From Halobaculum limi (lineage in GTDB: Archaea; Halobacteriota; Halobacteria; Halobacteriales; Haloferacaceae): 64,000 nt of DNA. Under the pieces are notes generated by a model that saw nothing but the letters and a program-made list of their open reading frames with translations, was not told the DNA's origin and searched no databases. The stretch is from assembly GCF_029490015.1 (NCBI RefSeq), contig NZ_CP120468.1:1178001-1242000 (forward strand). Direction: 5' to 3'. The first letter of the stretch is position 1, and each line of letters starts with the position of its first letter. Positions 34,271-43,135 of the stretch are shown piece after piece. The position numbers were made by a program, and so were the translations under genes.

Positions 34271-35350
34271 GTGTTCGACACCGTCTTCACTGACCTGCCG
34301 CGCCGCGACTGGGTCACCGACCGCGCCGACGGAGCCACCGGCGAGACACTCCGAATCGCGACCGTCGGCTGTGGCAACTACGCGCGCAACGTCTCCATCC
34401 CGGCGATGGTCGACGGCGAGTACGCCGAGCCAACGGTCGTCGTCAGCGGCGACCCGGAGAAGCGAGCGTCACTGACCGAGGAGTTCGGCGTCACCGCCAT
34501 CGACTACGACGCGTACGAGGCGGGCGCGGCGACCGACGAGTACGATGCCGTCTACGTCGCGACGCCGAACCGCCTCCACCTCCCGCACGCCGAGACGGCC
34601 GCACGCCACGGGAAACACGTCGTCTGTGAGAAGCCGCTGGAGGCCACCGTCGACCGCGCCGAGCGACTCGTCACCGCCTGTGCGGACGCCGACGTTCGCC
34701 TGATGACGGCGTATCGGATGCAGACCGACCCCGTGATGCGACGCCTGCGCGAGTTCGTCGACGCTGGCGGCATCGGAACGGTGCAACGAGCGTCGGGCGA
34801 CTTCACCTTCCCCGTCCTCGGCGGCGACGCCGGTCCCGACCAGTGGCGACTCGACGGGCACCTCGCCGGCGGCGGTGCGCTGTTCGACGTGGGCGTGTAC
34901 CCGCTCAACACCGCGCGGTTCCTCACGAGCGACGACCCGGTCGCCGTCTCAGCGTCGACACGGTCGCCCGACTCCGCGTTCGACGAGGTGGACCAACACG
35001 TCGATATGCGCGTCGCGTTCGACGGCTGGATGGGGAACTTCTCGGCGTCCTTTTCGGGGCACGCGAACACCGAACTCGAACTGCTCGGCAGCGACGGGCG
35101 CGTGACCGTCCGCTCGGCGTTCCAACCCGGTGCAGACCGCGAGGTGACTGTCGAGACGCCCGACGGCACGCTCACTGTCGAGGGCAGGGGAGCCGACGAG
35201 ACGGTTGAGGAGTTCGACTACTTCGCGTATGCGGTGACGACCGGAGCGACAATCGAACCGGACGGCGCGGACGGACTGGTCGACATGCGGACGCTCGCGG
35301 CCGTTCAGGAGTCGGCGGCGACGGGTGAACGCGTCAGTCTCGACGAGTAG
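34271..35350 (+). CDS. Gfo/Idh/MocA oxidoreductase, similar to haloarchaeal D-xylose dehydrogenase
   Basis: NAD(P)-dependent sugar dehydrogenase fold, 359 aa. Rossmann motif IATVGCGNYARNVSIPAM, cofactor/active-site segment VVCEKPLEAT (Lys121), and YRMQTDPVMRRLREFV and LFDVGVYPLNTARFL typical of the family C-terminal domain. The N-terminal TDLPRRDWVTD segment before the Rossmann fold is shared with haloarchaeal D-xylose 1-dehydrogenases (Gfo6 type), hence the suggested substrate; other sugars are possible. GTG start at 34271. No other pentose genes adjoin. Confidence 0.85.
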   Translation: MFDTVFTDLPRRDWVTDRADGATGETLRIATVGCGNYARNVSIPAMVDGEYAEPTVVVSGDPEKRASLTEEFGVTAIDYDAYEAGAATDEYDAVYVATPNRLHLPHAETAARHGKHVVCEKPLEATVDRAERLVTACADADVRLMTAYRMQTDPVMRRLREFVDAGGIGTVQRASGDFTFPVLGGDAGPDQWRLDGHLAGGGALFDVGVYPLNTARFLTSDDPVAVSASTRSPDSAFDEVDQHVDMRVAFDGWMGNFSASFSGHANTELELLGSDGRVTVRSAFQPGADREVTVETPDGTLTVEGRGADETVEEFDYFAYAVTTGATIEPDGADGLVDMRTLAAVQESAATGERVSLDE

Positions 35351-35631
35351 TGCCGACGCTCGGAGGTGAACAGTCGAGCGCGAAGGTGAAGGTGGAGTGG
35401 GAGGCGGTGGTGCGCGCATCCGGCGCGATGGACCCCTGATCGCGGTGCGGACACGCGCGGTCGCGTCGGGCGCGGCGGCGCGAATGTTGACTGCCAGCTT
35501 ACGACGAGAAAAGCGTCGGTTCGCCGGCGATGAGTGCTACCGCCGTGACCGTGATAAAGCCACCGGCCTCTGCAGTGGCGAGTTTTCGGGGCCGACGGAA
35601 CGATTATGACGAGGTAGGCGAACACACCAGT

Positions 35632-35883
35632 ATGGCCCGCCTCAGGGCCGAGGCACTGCTCGGTGGTGCCGAGGACCTGCTGTCACAGCCGCGTTGCGTC
35701 GTCGACCACCGTCGGCTCGGGGAGCCGGGAGAGGCATTCGGTGGCGACGACGGACTCATCGGTCGGCTCCTTCGAGTGGAGGAAGTTCCACTCGCACACG
35801 TCGACGTCGACCCGGACGTGCGCGAACGACTGTGCCATCTGCTCGACGGCAAGCGCACCGTCTTCGTCCATTACTTCGAGTAA
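35632..35883 (+). CDS. Small conserved protein of unknown function, 83 aa
   Basis: MARLRAEALLGGAEDLLSQP begins about 26 nt after GATTATGAC, a good leaderless start. Alpha/beta, acidic, ends LLDGKRTVFVHYFE. No family recognised. The 281 nt between the preceding oxidoreductase and this gene hold no evident feature apart from that promoter. Confidence 0.7.
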   Translation: MARLRAEALLGGAEDLLSQPRCVVDHRRLGEPGEAFGGDDGLIGRLLRVEEVPLAHVDVDPDVRERLCHLLDGKRTVFVHYFE

Positions 35884-35916
35884 CTACTCTGGAACCTCGG
35901 GCGCCGTCGCTCGCGG

Positions 35917-36750
35917 TCAGTCTCGTCGCGTCTCGTAGTCCCGTCTGTCGCGAAGTGCTGGGAACTCCTCGCGAACCGACGCGACTCGGTCGGGGTCGAT
36001 GTCCGTGACGACGAGCGTCGGTTCGTCGCCGGCGGAGGCGACGGTCGTCCCCCACGGGTCGTAGACGGTCGACCGGCCCAGGAGGTCGGCCTCCTCGAAG
36101 GACCCGGAGCCGTTGATGGTCGCGACGTACGCGAGGTTCTCGATGGCCCGCGCCTGCGGGAGCGTTCGCCAGTGTTCGACGCGCGGGTACGGCCACGCAC
36201 TCGGGACGAGGACGAGGTCCGCGCCGTCGGCGGCGAGGCGACGGAACTGCTCGGGGAAGCGGAGGTCGTAACACGTCGTCACGGCCACGCGGAAGCCGAG
36301 GAGGTCGACGACGGGGAGTTCCTCGCCAGGAGTGAGCAGTCGCGTCTCCGCGGACTCGTAGCCGAACAGGTGGTGTTTGCGGTACACCGAGCGTCGGTCG
36401 CCGTCGGCGTCGAACAGGACGGCCGTGTTGGCGAGTCCGGTGTCGTCGGGGACTGCCTCGCCGTCGGCGGCGCTCGCTTCCAAGTCCTCGACGATAGAGC
36501 CGGCGAGGACGGCGATGTCGTGGTCGCGGGCAGCCTCGCGAATTCGGGTGAGCGTCGGGCCCGAGAGCGGTTCTGCGCCCCGTCCGTACGCCTCGAACGC
36601 GAAGTAGCCGACGTCCCACAGTTCCGGGAGGGAGACGAGGTCGGCCCCGCGGTCGGCGGCGCGTTCGATGGCCGCGAGCGCACGGTCGAGGTTGCCGTCG
36701 CGGTCGGCGGCGCGCACTTCCAACTGCGCGAGTGCGAGGCGGACGGTCAT
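35917..36750 (-). CDS. Carbon-nitrogen hydrolase (nitrilase superfamily), 277 aa
   Basis: Catalytic triad Glu43 (SLPELWD), Lys125 (VYRKHHLFG) and Cys160 (AVTTCYDLRFPEQFR). GYESAETRLLTPGEE and the Cys-Tyr-Asp sequence are those of the omega-amidase/Nit2 branch, which hydrolyse alpha-keto acid amides; amidase rather than nitrilase is likely. Its ATG overlaps the stop of the SRPBCC gene (ATGA). Confidence 0.92.
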   Translation of the reverse strand: MTVRLALAQLEVRAADRDGNLDRALAAIERAADRGADLVSLPELWDVGYFAFEAYGRGAEPLSGPTLTRIREAARDHDIAVLAGSIVEDLEASAADGEAVPDDTGLANTAVLFDADGDRRSVYRKHHLFGYESAETRLLTPGEELPVVDLLGFRVAVTTCYDLRFPEQFRRLAADGADLVLVPSAWPYPRVEHWRTLPQARAIENLAYVATINGSGSFEEADLLGRSTVYDPWGTTVASAGDEPTLVVTDIDPDRVASVREEFPALRDRRDYETRRD

Positions 36751-37175
36751 ATGAGGCCGAGGTCGCGTTGGAGTGCCAGTTCGAGGTTGTCGAGTTCGTC
36801 GCCGAACTTTCGCTGGAAGAACGACTCGACGCCGGGGAGGCGACCGTCGACGACGAACTCGTTGACGAGACGGGCGCGCCCGTCGTCGGTCTCGGAGACG
36901 GTGTGTTCGCCGGTGACGCGGAACGCCTTCGACTTGCCGACGAACTTGACGTACTCCGGTGGGTCAGTCTGCACCTCCTCGGTCTCGACGGTGATGCTGG
37001 ATCGGATCACCGGAATCGGCAGTCGGACCTGCCACGTCGCGGTTCCGTCGCCGTTCACTTCGTACTCGTCGACGACGCTGATCGCCCCGGCGCGCTTGGC
37101 CGGATCGGCGATGAACGCCCACACGTCCGCTGGGTCGGCGTCGAAGACGAACTCCCGGCGTACTCGCACGGTCAT
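36747..37175 (-). CDS. SRPBCC (START-like) family protein, 142 aa
   Basis: Helix-grip fold: VRREFVFDADPADVWAFIADPAKRAGAI is the start of the polyketide-cyclase/CoxG-like fold, followed by antiparallel strands and the long C-terminal helix SFFQRKFGDELDNLELALQR. Binds a hydrophobic ligand in family members. Overlap of 4 nt with the nitrilase-type gene shows an operon. Confidence 0.88.
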   Translation of the reverse strand: MTVRVRREFVFDADPADVWAFIADPAKRAGAISVVDEYEVNGDGTATWQVRLPIPVIRSSITVETEEVQTDPPEYVKFVGKSKAFRVTGEHTVSETDDGRARLVNEFVVDGRLPGVESFFQRKFGDELDNLELALQRDLGLI

Positions 37176-37274
37176 CGGTACGCCCTACGTTCGGGGGGCG
37201 AAAAAACGGGGTGGTTCACCGGTCGCGGCGGCGAGTACCGTCGAATCGAGTCACTGTCGGTCGGTCGAACACAC

Positions 37275-37499
37275 TCAGGGGAGTTCGACGCGCCACGTCG
37301 TCGACCGTGCGCGACCCCACTTCTCGATGTCGACTTCGTCGGCCTTCTCGGCGAGCGTCGGCAGGCGAGCGCCGACCTGCTTAGCGGAGAGGCCGATGGC
37401 CTCCGCGATGTTCTTCGCCCGGAAGTACTCTTCTCCCCGGGAGACGCTGTCGCGCAGGTATGCGAGGATTCGTTTCTCCTCGTCGGTGTACTCCGTCAT
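37275..37499 (-). CDS. Small winged-helix protein, haloarchaeal DUF7123-like, 74 aa
   Basis: MTEYTDEEKRILAYLRDSV then FRAKNIAEAIGLSAKQVGAR (recognition helix), ending WGRARSTTWRVELP (wing). The whole chain is one winged-helix domain. Very conserved in haloarchaea in my recollection; role unknown, probably DNA binding. Sits 100 nt upstream of the SRPBCC gene on the same strand. Confidence 0.87.
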   Translation of the reverse strand: MTEYTDEEKRILAYLRDSVSRGEEYFRAKNIAEAIGLSAKQVGARLPTLAEKADEVDIEKWGRARSTTWRVELP

Positions 37500-37588
37500 T
37501 TGTGCTATCTTATACTACCGTGTGCGCGTTCTTAACGCTTCCCTCAACGGCGACGTCGAGATTCGATGCTGAACGACGGACGACTGCG

Positions 37589-37774
37589 TCAGCCGTCGAA
37601 CACCTGCACCGCGACGACTGCCAGCATCGCCGCGACCATCGCCAGCGCGAATCCCCACGCCATCACGATTTGGGACGCGCCTGCGAACATAAAGCCCGCA
37701 CCGACGACCGCCAACGCGCCGAATATGAGGGCGACGCCGACCGCCATGTCGCTTTCGAGGGTCTCCGTTGCCAT
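37589..37774 (-). CDS. Small two-helix membrane protein, 61 aa
   Basis: A short N-terminus (MATETLESDM) then helices VGVALIFGALAVVGAGFMFAG and VMAWGFALAMVAAMLAVVAV. Typical of short haloarchaeal membrane microproteins of unknown role. Coding is supported by the clean ATG, strong hydrophobic pattern and GC-rich third positions. Confidence 0.75.
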   Translation of the reverse strand: MATETLESDMAVGVALIFGALAVVGAGFMFAGASQIVMAWGFALAMVAAMLAVVAVQVFDG

Positions 37775-37921
37775 AGTCGAGGCTCCGACGGCGAGTACCT
37801 AACGCTTGCGAAAGCCGCACACGGGGCGGCCCCCTGTGGACCCGATACGCTCCGGTATCGATCTGGTGGCTGTCACGTTCGGCCAGAGCGGTTTTCAAGA
37901 GCCATCGAAGATGCTGGAGTG

Positions 37922-39157
37922 ATGCGTAACTCGGAGTCGAGCCACGACGAACCCGACGGACGCGACCGGGGATTGTCGACCGTTCGAGTCGTCCTCGTGG
38001 CGGTCGTCGTCCTCGTCGCGTCGGTCGGTGGGGCGTTCGCCCTCGGCGTCGTCGGGACACCGTCTGTCGTCGGCGTAGACAACCGGTTCGGTCAGGTGAC
38101 GAACGAGACGACGGTCGTGCAAAGCGACCTCGTCGTGAACAACCCCAACCCCATCGGGGTGCAGTTGTCGGGTGTCTCCGCCGACTACGCGGTGGCGATG
38201 AACGGCATCACGATGGCCGAGGGGAGCAAGGAGGGAGTCGACGTGGACACCGGCAACACCTCTATCCCGTTCAACACGGATCTGAACAACAGCAAGATTC
38301 CCGCGTGGTGGGTGAGTCACGTCCAGAATGGTGAGGCGACAGACCTGCAGGTGGACGCGACTGTTCGCTCGTCGCTGATCGGACAAGAGTACTCGACGCA
38401 GGTGACGCGCGACGTCGACACTTCGATCATCGAGGCGTTCCGCACGAGCGAGGAGAAACCGCTGAACGCGAGTTCGCCGCTCGTCTCTGACCCCGTGTTG
38501 ATCCTCGAACGCACCGAGGCGGACTGGGGGACGGTGAACAACGAGACGACGCAGGTGGAGATGACGCTGTACCTCCACAACCCCAAGTCGTACCCCATCG
38601 TCGTCTCCGAGATCGGGTATGACATTTACATGAACAACATCACGATGGGCAACGGGAGCGCCGGACGGACGACGGCTATCCCGCCGGGCGAGACGGTTCC
38701 CATCGAGGCGACGACCGCCATCCGGACTCAGCGTCTCGACGAGTGGTGGGTGTCACACCTCCAGCAGGATCAGGTGACGAACCTGCGGATGCCGTTCTAC
38801 CTCGTCATCGACCTCTCGAACGCGGGAGGCGGCGAACAGCGGATCCAACTCGACGGCTACGAACGGACCATCGAGACGGACATCTTCGGCACGAAGGGTG
38901 AGACGGCGAACGGGGGGAACGACTCGTCGGGCGGCGACGACTCGGCGAACGACGACGGCAGCACCGAGACCGCGAGTGACGAGAGCGGATCCGGCACCAG
39001 CACAGAATCCGGCACAACTACCACCTCGGACGGCGGCGGCGATGAGTCGACCGCGACGCCGACCGCAACTCCGACAGCGACGCCGACTGAGACGCCCGGA
39101 AGCGGAACGACGACGGAGGACGACGGCATCCTCGCTTTCGAGGGTGGGGCGTTCTGA
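37922..39157 (+). CDS. LEA14/WHy-domain protein with membrane anchor and Ser/Thr tail, 411 aa
   Basis: An N-terminal signal-anchor helix (residues 20-47) puts the rest outside. Two LEA14/water-stress (WHy) repeats are visible, about 60-185 (VQSDLVVNNPNPIGVQLSGV, then SKIPAWWVSHVQNGE) and 205-320 (VEMTLYLHNPKSYPIVVSEIG, then RLDEWWVSHLQQDQ). The tail from about 330 is a Gly/Ser/Thr/Asp low-complexity region with PTATPTATPTETP, a likely glycosylated stalk. Start: ATG about 27 nt after CGGTTTTCAAG. Confidence 0.88.
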   Translation: MRNSESSHDEPDGRDRGLSTVRVVLVAVVVLVASVGGAFALGVVGTPSVVGVDNRFGQVTNETTVVQSDLVVNNPNPIGVQLSGVSADYAVAMNGITMAEGSKEGVDVDTGNTSIPFNTDLNNSKIPAWWVSHVQNGEATDLQVDATVRSSLIGQEYSTQVTRDVDTSIIEAFRTSEEKPLNASSPLVSDPVLILERTEADWGTVNNETTQVEMTLYLHNPKSYPIVVSEIGYDIYMNNITMGNGSAGRTTAIPPGETVPIEATTAIRTQRLDEWWVSHLQQDQVTNLRMPFYLVIDLSNAGGGEQRIQLDGYERTIETDIFGTKGETANGGNDSSGGDDSANDDGSTETASDESGSGTSTESGTTTTSDGGGDESTATPTATPTATPTETPGSGTTTEDDGILAFEGGAF

Positions 39158-39233
39158 CACCGAGGCAGCTACACACTTCGCCCGCGCCGACAGGGTTTTT
39201 ACCTCCGCCGAATACGAGCGAGTATGTTCCGGA

Positions 39234-39683
39234 GTGTTTCCGCTCCTGATCGAGTTCTCGGACGGTAACGCAACCGCCTCCGCTGACGGCGATGCCATCG
39301 TCGTCGAGGTGGACGACGCCACGTACGAACTGACTCGAGAGGCAGCAGCCGAATTACACGAATCGCTGGGCGCGGCCCTGACCGAGCGACGGGAGTTCTT
39401 CCGTACCGCCGGGGAGTTCCGCGCTGACGGTACCTACGTCGTCTCTCGGAAGTCGGCCGAGTCCGCGGGCAACGCCAAGGTGTTCGACTCCTTCGACGCC
39501 CTGCGTCGCCTGTACGACCGCTTGCCCGACCAGTTCGACGCCGAGGACGTCGGGAGAACCGGGATCACCGGGTCGCGTCGGCACATGGTGATCCGCCACT
39601 TCGCCGAACACCCGGCGTTCGACTGTTCGATCCATCGACGAAACCCGTTGAGTGCGCGGAAGATGGAGGGCTCAGAAGAGTAG
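39234..39683 (+). CDS. Conserved haloarchaeal protein, 149 aa
   Basis: GTG start (VFPLLIEFSDGNATAS); no in-frame ATG precedes within the intergenic space. N-terminal beta hairpin DAIVVEVDDATYELTREAA, a central RKSAESAGNAKVFDSFDALR and an ending RRNPLSARKMEGSEE. An HTH-like segment may lie in the second half (DVGRTGITGSRRHMVIRHFA). Function unknown; DUF7528-like is my uncertain family guess. Confidence 0.78.
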   Translation: MFPLLIEFSDGNATASADGDAIVVEVDDATYELTREAAAELHESLGAALTERREFFRTAGEFRADGTYVVSRKSAESAGNAKVFDSFDALRRLYDRLPDQFDAEDVGRTGITGSRRHMVIRHFAEHPAFDCSIHRRNPLSARKMEGSEE

Positions 39684-39745
39684 TTGGGCGCCTCGCCCGT
39701 CGTTCGAGGCATCCGCGGGGTCGGTCTCCGCTGCGGTCGGCTTCC

Positions 39746-40777
39746 TCACTCGATAGTGACAAACTCGTTCTCCTCGTTGAGTGCGAGGTTCGCGGCGACT
39801 TCGGCGACCCGCATCGCGTACTGCGCCGTCTCTTGGAGGCTGACGAGCACTTCACGCACCTGCAGCAACTGCGCGTTCGACATCTCGGGGAGGTCTGAGA
39901 GGATGTCCTGTTCGCGGTCTTTCAACTCGCGGAAGAGGTACTTCACTTCGATGGTGAGCGCGTAATCGCGCTTGACCGCCGACTCGACGGCCATCGCGGT
40001 GATCTCGTCGACCTGGTCGGTGAAGTCGCGGATGCGACGCATCGTCGCGTCGTCGACGTCGAGCGTGTTGCCCTCGGCCTCCATCGCGATCTCGGCAATA
40101 TCCTCGGCGTTGTCCGCGATGAGTTCGAGGTTCTTCGCGATCGAGCGGTAGCCGATGAGCGGGAACCCCGAGTCGAGGCCGACCGCTCGCGCGAGGTTGG
40201 GATTCTGGTAGGCGGTGAAGATGAGGCGAAGCAGGAGGACGAAGATCTTGTTCGCCTGTCGCTCGCGGTTGAGCGCCCGTTGTGCGAGGTCTGCGTTGCC
40301 GTGGGCCAGCGCCTTCACGGCCTCGCCGCGCATCGTCGACCCGGTGTTCTCCAGTCGCTCGAGGAGGTTGTCGAGCGAGAAGTCTTCGGGGTCGACCGAA
40401 CAGCGGATGGCGATGTTCTCGGGGGTCTCCTCGATGACACCGAGTCCCATCAACTGCGTCTCGGCCTTGTAGACGGCGTTGATGTGGTCGGAACCGAGCG
40501 CACCGTCCTCCGTCGTGATGTTGATGACGCGCCGCCCGAGGACGTACTGCGCGAGGATAGCACGTTCGAGAGCGTCGGCGTCGAGGTTGTCGGCGTGCAG
40601 CGTCGCCTCCGCGTCCTCGGTGCTGGCCGACTCCGGCAGAACGGTCAACGTCCCCTTGCCGCCCATCCGAAGCGACACCTCGTCGCCCTTCTTGACGTTC
40701 TGTTCTTTCGCCCACTCCGCCGGCAGCGTCATCGCCAGCGTCGAGGGCCCGAGCCGCTGGACTTTCCGCGTTTCCAT
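39746..40777 (-). CDS. PhoU-type regulator with N-terminal AbrB/SpoVT domain, 343 aa
   Basis: Residues 1-50 form a swapped-hairpin AbrB-like DNA-binding domain (METRKVQRLGPSTLAMTLPA, WAKEQNVKKGDEVSL). The rest is helical with PhoU repeats (NLLERLENTGSTMRGEAVKAL; IAKNLELIADNAEDIAEIA) carrying the E/DxxxD metal positions. Archaeal PhoU-AbrB proteins link phosphate uptake state to transcription. No pst genes are in the window. The 173 nt upstream is AT-rich for this genome. Confidence 0.92.
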   Translation of the reverse strand: METRKVQRLGPSTLAMTLPAEWAKEQNVKKGDEVSLRMGGKGTLTVLPESASTEDAEATLHADNLDADALERAILAQYVLGRRVINITTEDGALGSDHINAVYKAETQLMGLGVIEETPENIAIRCSVDPEDFSLDNLLERLENTGSTMRGEAVKALAHGNADLAQRALNRERQANKIFVLLLRLIFTAYQNPNLARAVGLDSGFPLIGYRSIAKNLELIADNAEDIAEIAMEAEGNTLDVDDATMRRIRDFTDQVDEITAMAVESAVKRDYALTIEVKYLFRELKDREQDILSDLPEMSNAQLLQVREVLVSLQETAQYAMRVAEVAANLALNEENEFVTIE

Positions 40778-40950
40778 ACGCGACCGCAGGCACTATACAG
40801 CCTTAACCCTATTCCTATGTTCATAATACGCTTGGCGGGATATGCTAGGTGTAGATACGGAACACGATCATACGCTACCGTGCCGAAGTGTCCGCGCTAC
40901 CGGCCAAAATCGGCCTAAGCGTTTATGCAACTGCCCGGCGCTACATCCGT

Positions 40951-41181
40951 ATGTCAACACCGGCACGCACGGCGACCCCGCCCCTCGACCGAGCACTCGA
41001 CGACGCCAACGCCAGCGACACGGAGACTCAAGCGGCGCTTCGCCGCGTCGGCTCTGCGTTCGACCGCCTCGTAGACTCCTCGGGTGACCTGTCGCGACGC
41101 TCCGCCCGAGCGAGCGACCGCGTGAACGCCGCACTCGACCGCCTCGCCGAGAGCGAACGGCGTCGCCGCGACACGCGCTGA
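40951..41181 (+). CDS. Small helical protein of unknown function, 76 aa
   Basis: ATG at 40951 (MSTPARTATPPLDRALDDAN), about 27 nt after GCGTTTATGC, so leaderless. Two amphipathic helices rich in Ala, Arg, Asp, with Leu spacing compatible with a coiled coil (AALRRVGSAFDRLVDSSGDL). Divergent from the PhoU-type gene. No family recognised. Confidence 0.7.
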   Translation: MSTPARTATPPLDRALDDANASDTETQAALRRVGSAFDRLVDSSGDLSRRSARASDRVNAALDRLAESERRRRDTR

Positions 41182-41208
41182 CTGCCGTTCTCACGGTGAG
41201 CCCTCGGC

Positions 41209-42273
41209 TCACACGATCTTCATCATCCGTCGCTCGAATCGACCGACGCGCACTTTCACCCACCCGCGGAGCGCCTCGTCCAGTTCCGGGTCGTCTGTGT
41301 CGACGCGCAACACGCGCAGGTCGTCGAGTTTGTCGCGCGAGGCGACGATTTCGAGGTCACACTCGCGGATCACGTCCGGCGAGAGTTGGGGATTTCCGCG
41401 GCCGAAGACGAACCCCTGCCCGCCGATGGGCGTGACGACGATGACGTTGTCCTCGCCCAATGCGTCGAGTATCTCTCGCTCGGCGGCGTCGAGGGCGACC
41501 ACCTCGCCGTCGCGGTACACGTCGACGCCGATGGGAGACCCCTCGAACCCGAGCGTCTCTTTCACCTCGCCGACGGTCGACCCCGGGCCGAGTACCCACG
41601 TCGTCTCCGGGCGTGCGCGAACGTCGTCGGCGACGCCCTCCGCCAGCGACTCCACGCTCCCGCCGCCCATCTGTTTGCCCGACTGGAGTTGCTCGGCGAC
41701 GGGGACGTGCGCGACCGCCCGCAACTCCGGGTGGACTTCGCCCTCGCGGTAGTCGTCCTCGTCGATGTCCATCACCTCCCGACGCTCTGTTCGCTCGAAC
41801 GTCGCGGCGACGTAGGCGGCGTCCTCCGGCGACACGCCGAACACCGACGAGTACACCTTCACGCCCGCGGGCACGCCGAGCATCGGGACCGAACTTCCCT
41901 CCAACGCCTCCGCCACGTCGGCGGCCGTCCCGTCACCCCCGACGAACAACACGAGGTCGGCGTCGGCCTCGCGGAAGGCGACCGCCGCTCGTCGCGTGTC
42001 CGCGGCGGCCGTCTCCTCGTCGTCGGGGCTTCCGAGTACTTCGGGGTCGAAGCCGGCCGCACGGACGAGGCTCGCCCCCATCGGATCTCCCCACGCGAGA
42101 ATCGTCGCGTCGGGCGCACGCTCGGCGAGGGCGTTGAGGGCGCGACGAGCGCGGTCTGGGGCACGCGGCTGTGCGCCGCGGGCGCGCGCCTCGTCGACTT
42201 TCCCGTCGGTCCCCTTCAGGCCGACGCGACCGCCCATCCCCGCGATGGGGTTACAGAGGAACCCGATTCGCAT
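41209..42273 (-). CDS. ATP-NAD kinase-like protein (NadK/DAGK superfamily), 354 aa
   Basis: MRIGFLCNPIAGMGGRVGLKG is the N-terminal strand and glycine loop, LVLFVGGDGTAADVAEAL holds the GGDGT motif, and VPMLGVPAGVKVYSSVFG follows. The family includes an AcoX-like group longer than true NAD kinases (about 350 rather than 280 residues); this protein is of that longer type, so NAD phosphorylation is not certain. Minus strand, 28 nt from the stop of the gene at 40951. Confidence 0.9.
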   Translation of the reverse strand: MRIGFLCNPIAGMGGRVGLKGTDGKVDEARARGAQPRAPDRARRALNALAERAPDATILAWGDPMGASLVRAAGFDPEVLGSPDDEETAAADTRRAAVAFREADADLVLFVGGDGTAADVAEALEGSSVPMLGVPAGVKVYSSVFGVSPEDAAYVAATFERTERREVMDIDEDDYREGEVHPELRAVAHVPVAEQLQSGKQMGGGSVESLAEGVADDVRARPETTWVLGPGSTVGEVKETLGFEGSPIGVDVYRDGEVVALDAAEREILDALGEDNVIVVTPIGGQGFVFGRGNPQLSPDVIRECDLEIVASRDKLDDLRVLRVDTDDPELDEALRGWVKVRVGRFERRMMKIV

Positions 42274-42387
42274 ACCGAAATCGCGGTTCGGCGACGCCAA
42301 AAGCCCGCCGACTCGGGGAACTGTCTGGTGGGTGTGAATCTATCGAAGAAGGGTCACGCCGCAACTGTGAACCGCTGCCAGTCCGGC

Positions 42388-42840
42388 TTACACCAGGCCC
42401 GCGCCGACCGCGTACGGCCACGGGGCCGACGCGAACGAGAGGAACGCAAGCGCCGCACCGGCCATCACGACGTTCTTCAGGAACTGCGTCATCTCGTCTT
42501 GCTGTTGCTCTTCGGGGACGGCCCAGAAGTTGTGGATGGTGACTGCCGACAGCAGCAGGAAGACGGCGACCGCGCCGGCCCCGAGGACGACGAACGCCCC
42601 CGACGCGACGGAGAGGCCACCGAAGATGAGCAGGCCCCCGGAGAACAGCGTCGCCAGCCGCGGCGCCGGAATCCCCTTCGCCTCGGAGTAGCCGGCCAAT
42701 CCGTCGGTCATCATGAAGTGGTTCAGTCCCATAAACGCCAGCACGAAGCCGAACAGGAGCCGCGCGAGGAGGAACACCTCGGCGGATCCGGCGCTGGCGA
42801 ACACGTCCGATGCGCTCTGAAGCAGGATGGTCTCTGACAT
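42388..42840 (-). CDS. DoxX-family membrane protein, 150 aa
   Basis: Four helices; VFLLARLLFGFVLAFMGLNH is the DoxX TM1 with the typical RxxxxxxF..G pattern, followed by PRLATLFSGGLLIFGGLSVA. The family includes thiosulfate:quinone oxidoreductase subunits, but many members only relate to redox or membrane stress. Start at 42840 (MSETILLQSAS); the ATG at 42864 is upstream of the likely transcription start. Strong TATA-like element 26-35 nt upstream. Confidence 0.9.
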   Translation of the reverse strand: MSETILLQSASDVFASAGSAEVFLLARLLFGFVLAFMGLNHFMMTDGLAGYSEAKGIPAPRLATLFSGGLLIFGGLSVASGAFVVLGAGAVAVFLLLSAVTIHNFWAVPEEQQQDEMTQFLKNVVMAGAALAFLSFASAPWPYAVGAGLV

Positions 42841-42865
42841 CGATCGCACGAAGCCAAGCCACAAA

Positions 42866-42950
42866 GTTATACTTTCCCTGACAAGTATGTAACCGGGTTA
42901 CGCCGAAGTCAGCGGGGGACATTAGTAACTAAATCGCCCGAATTTGGGCG
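42866..42950 (-). promoter_or_regulatory. DoxX promoter region with three inverted repeats
   Basis: TATA-like minus-strand GTATAACTTT at 42866-42875. Upstream: GTAACC-G-GGTTAC (42889-42901), TTAGT-A-ACTAA (42922-42932), and CGCCC/GGGCG with a 6-nt loop (42935-42950). The first palindrome sits at the edge of the BRE and is a likely operator. The rest of the gap, to 43099, is AT-rich and holds no gene I can support. Confidence 0.6.
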
Positions 42951-43099
42951 TCTTGACGAACAGAACTCTCACATTGGGGACGAGAATCCAACAATTACAC
43001 TTTTTCTGTCATATATGGCGGCTGGTCATTTGTCAAGCTTGACTCCCGCCAAGTGCGCTGGTCACGACGGTGAATCTGGGCCGTGCGACCGCCGGTAGC

Positions 43100-43117
43100 G
43101 ACGGAGGTTTTGCCGTC
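43100..43117 (+). promoter_or_regulatory. Inverted repeat around the TATA-like element of the gene at 43136
   Basis: GACGG (43100-43104) and CCGTC (43113-43117) flank AGGTTTTG, which is 24-31 nt before the ATG and so in TATA position for a leaderless transcript. A protein bound here would exclude TBP. Confidence 0.4.
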
Positions 43118-43135
43118 CGGCCCCTCGATCACGGT

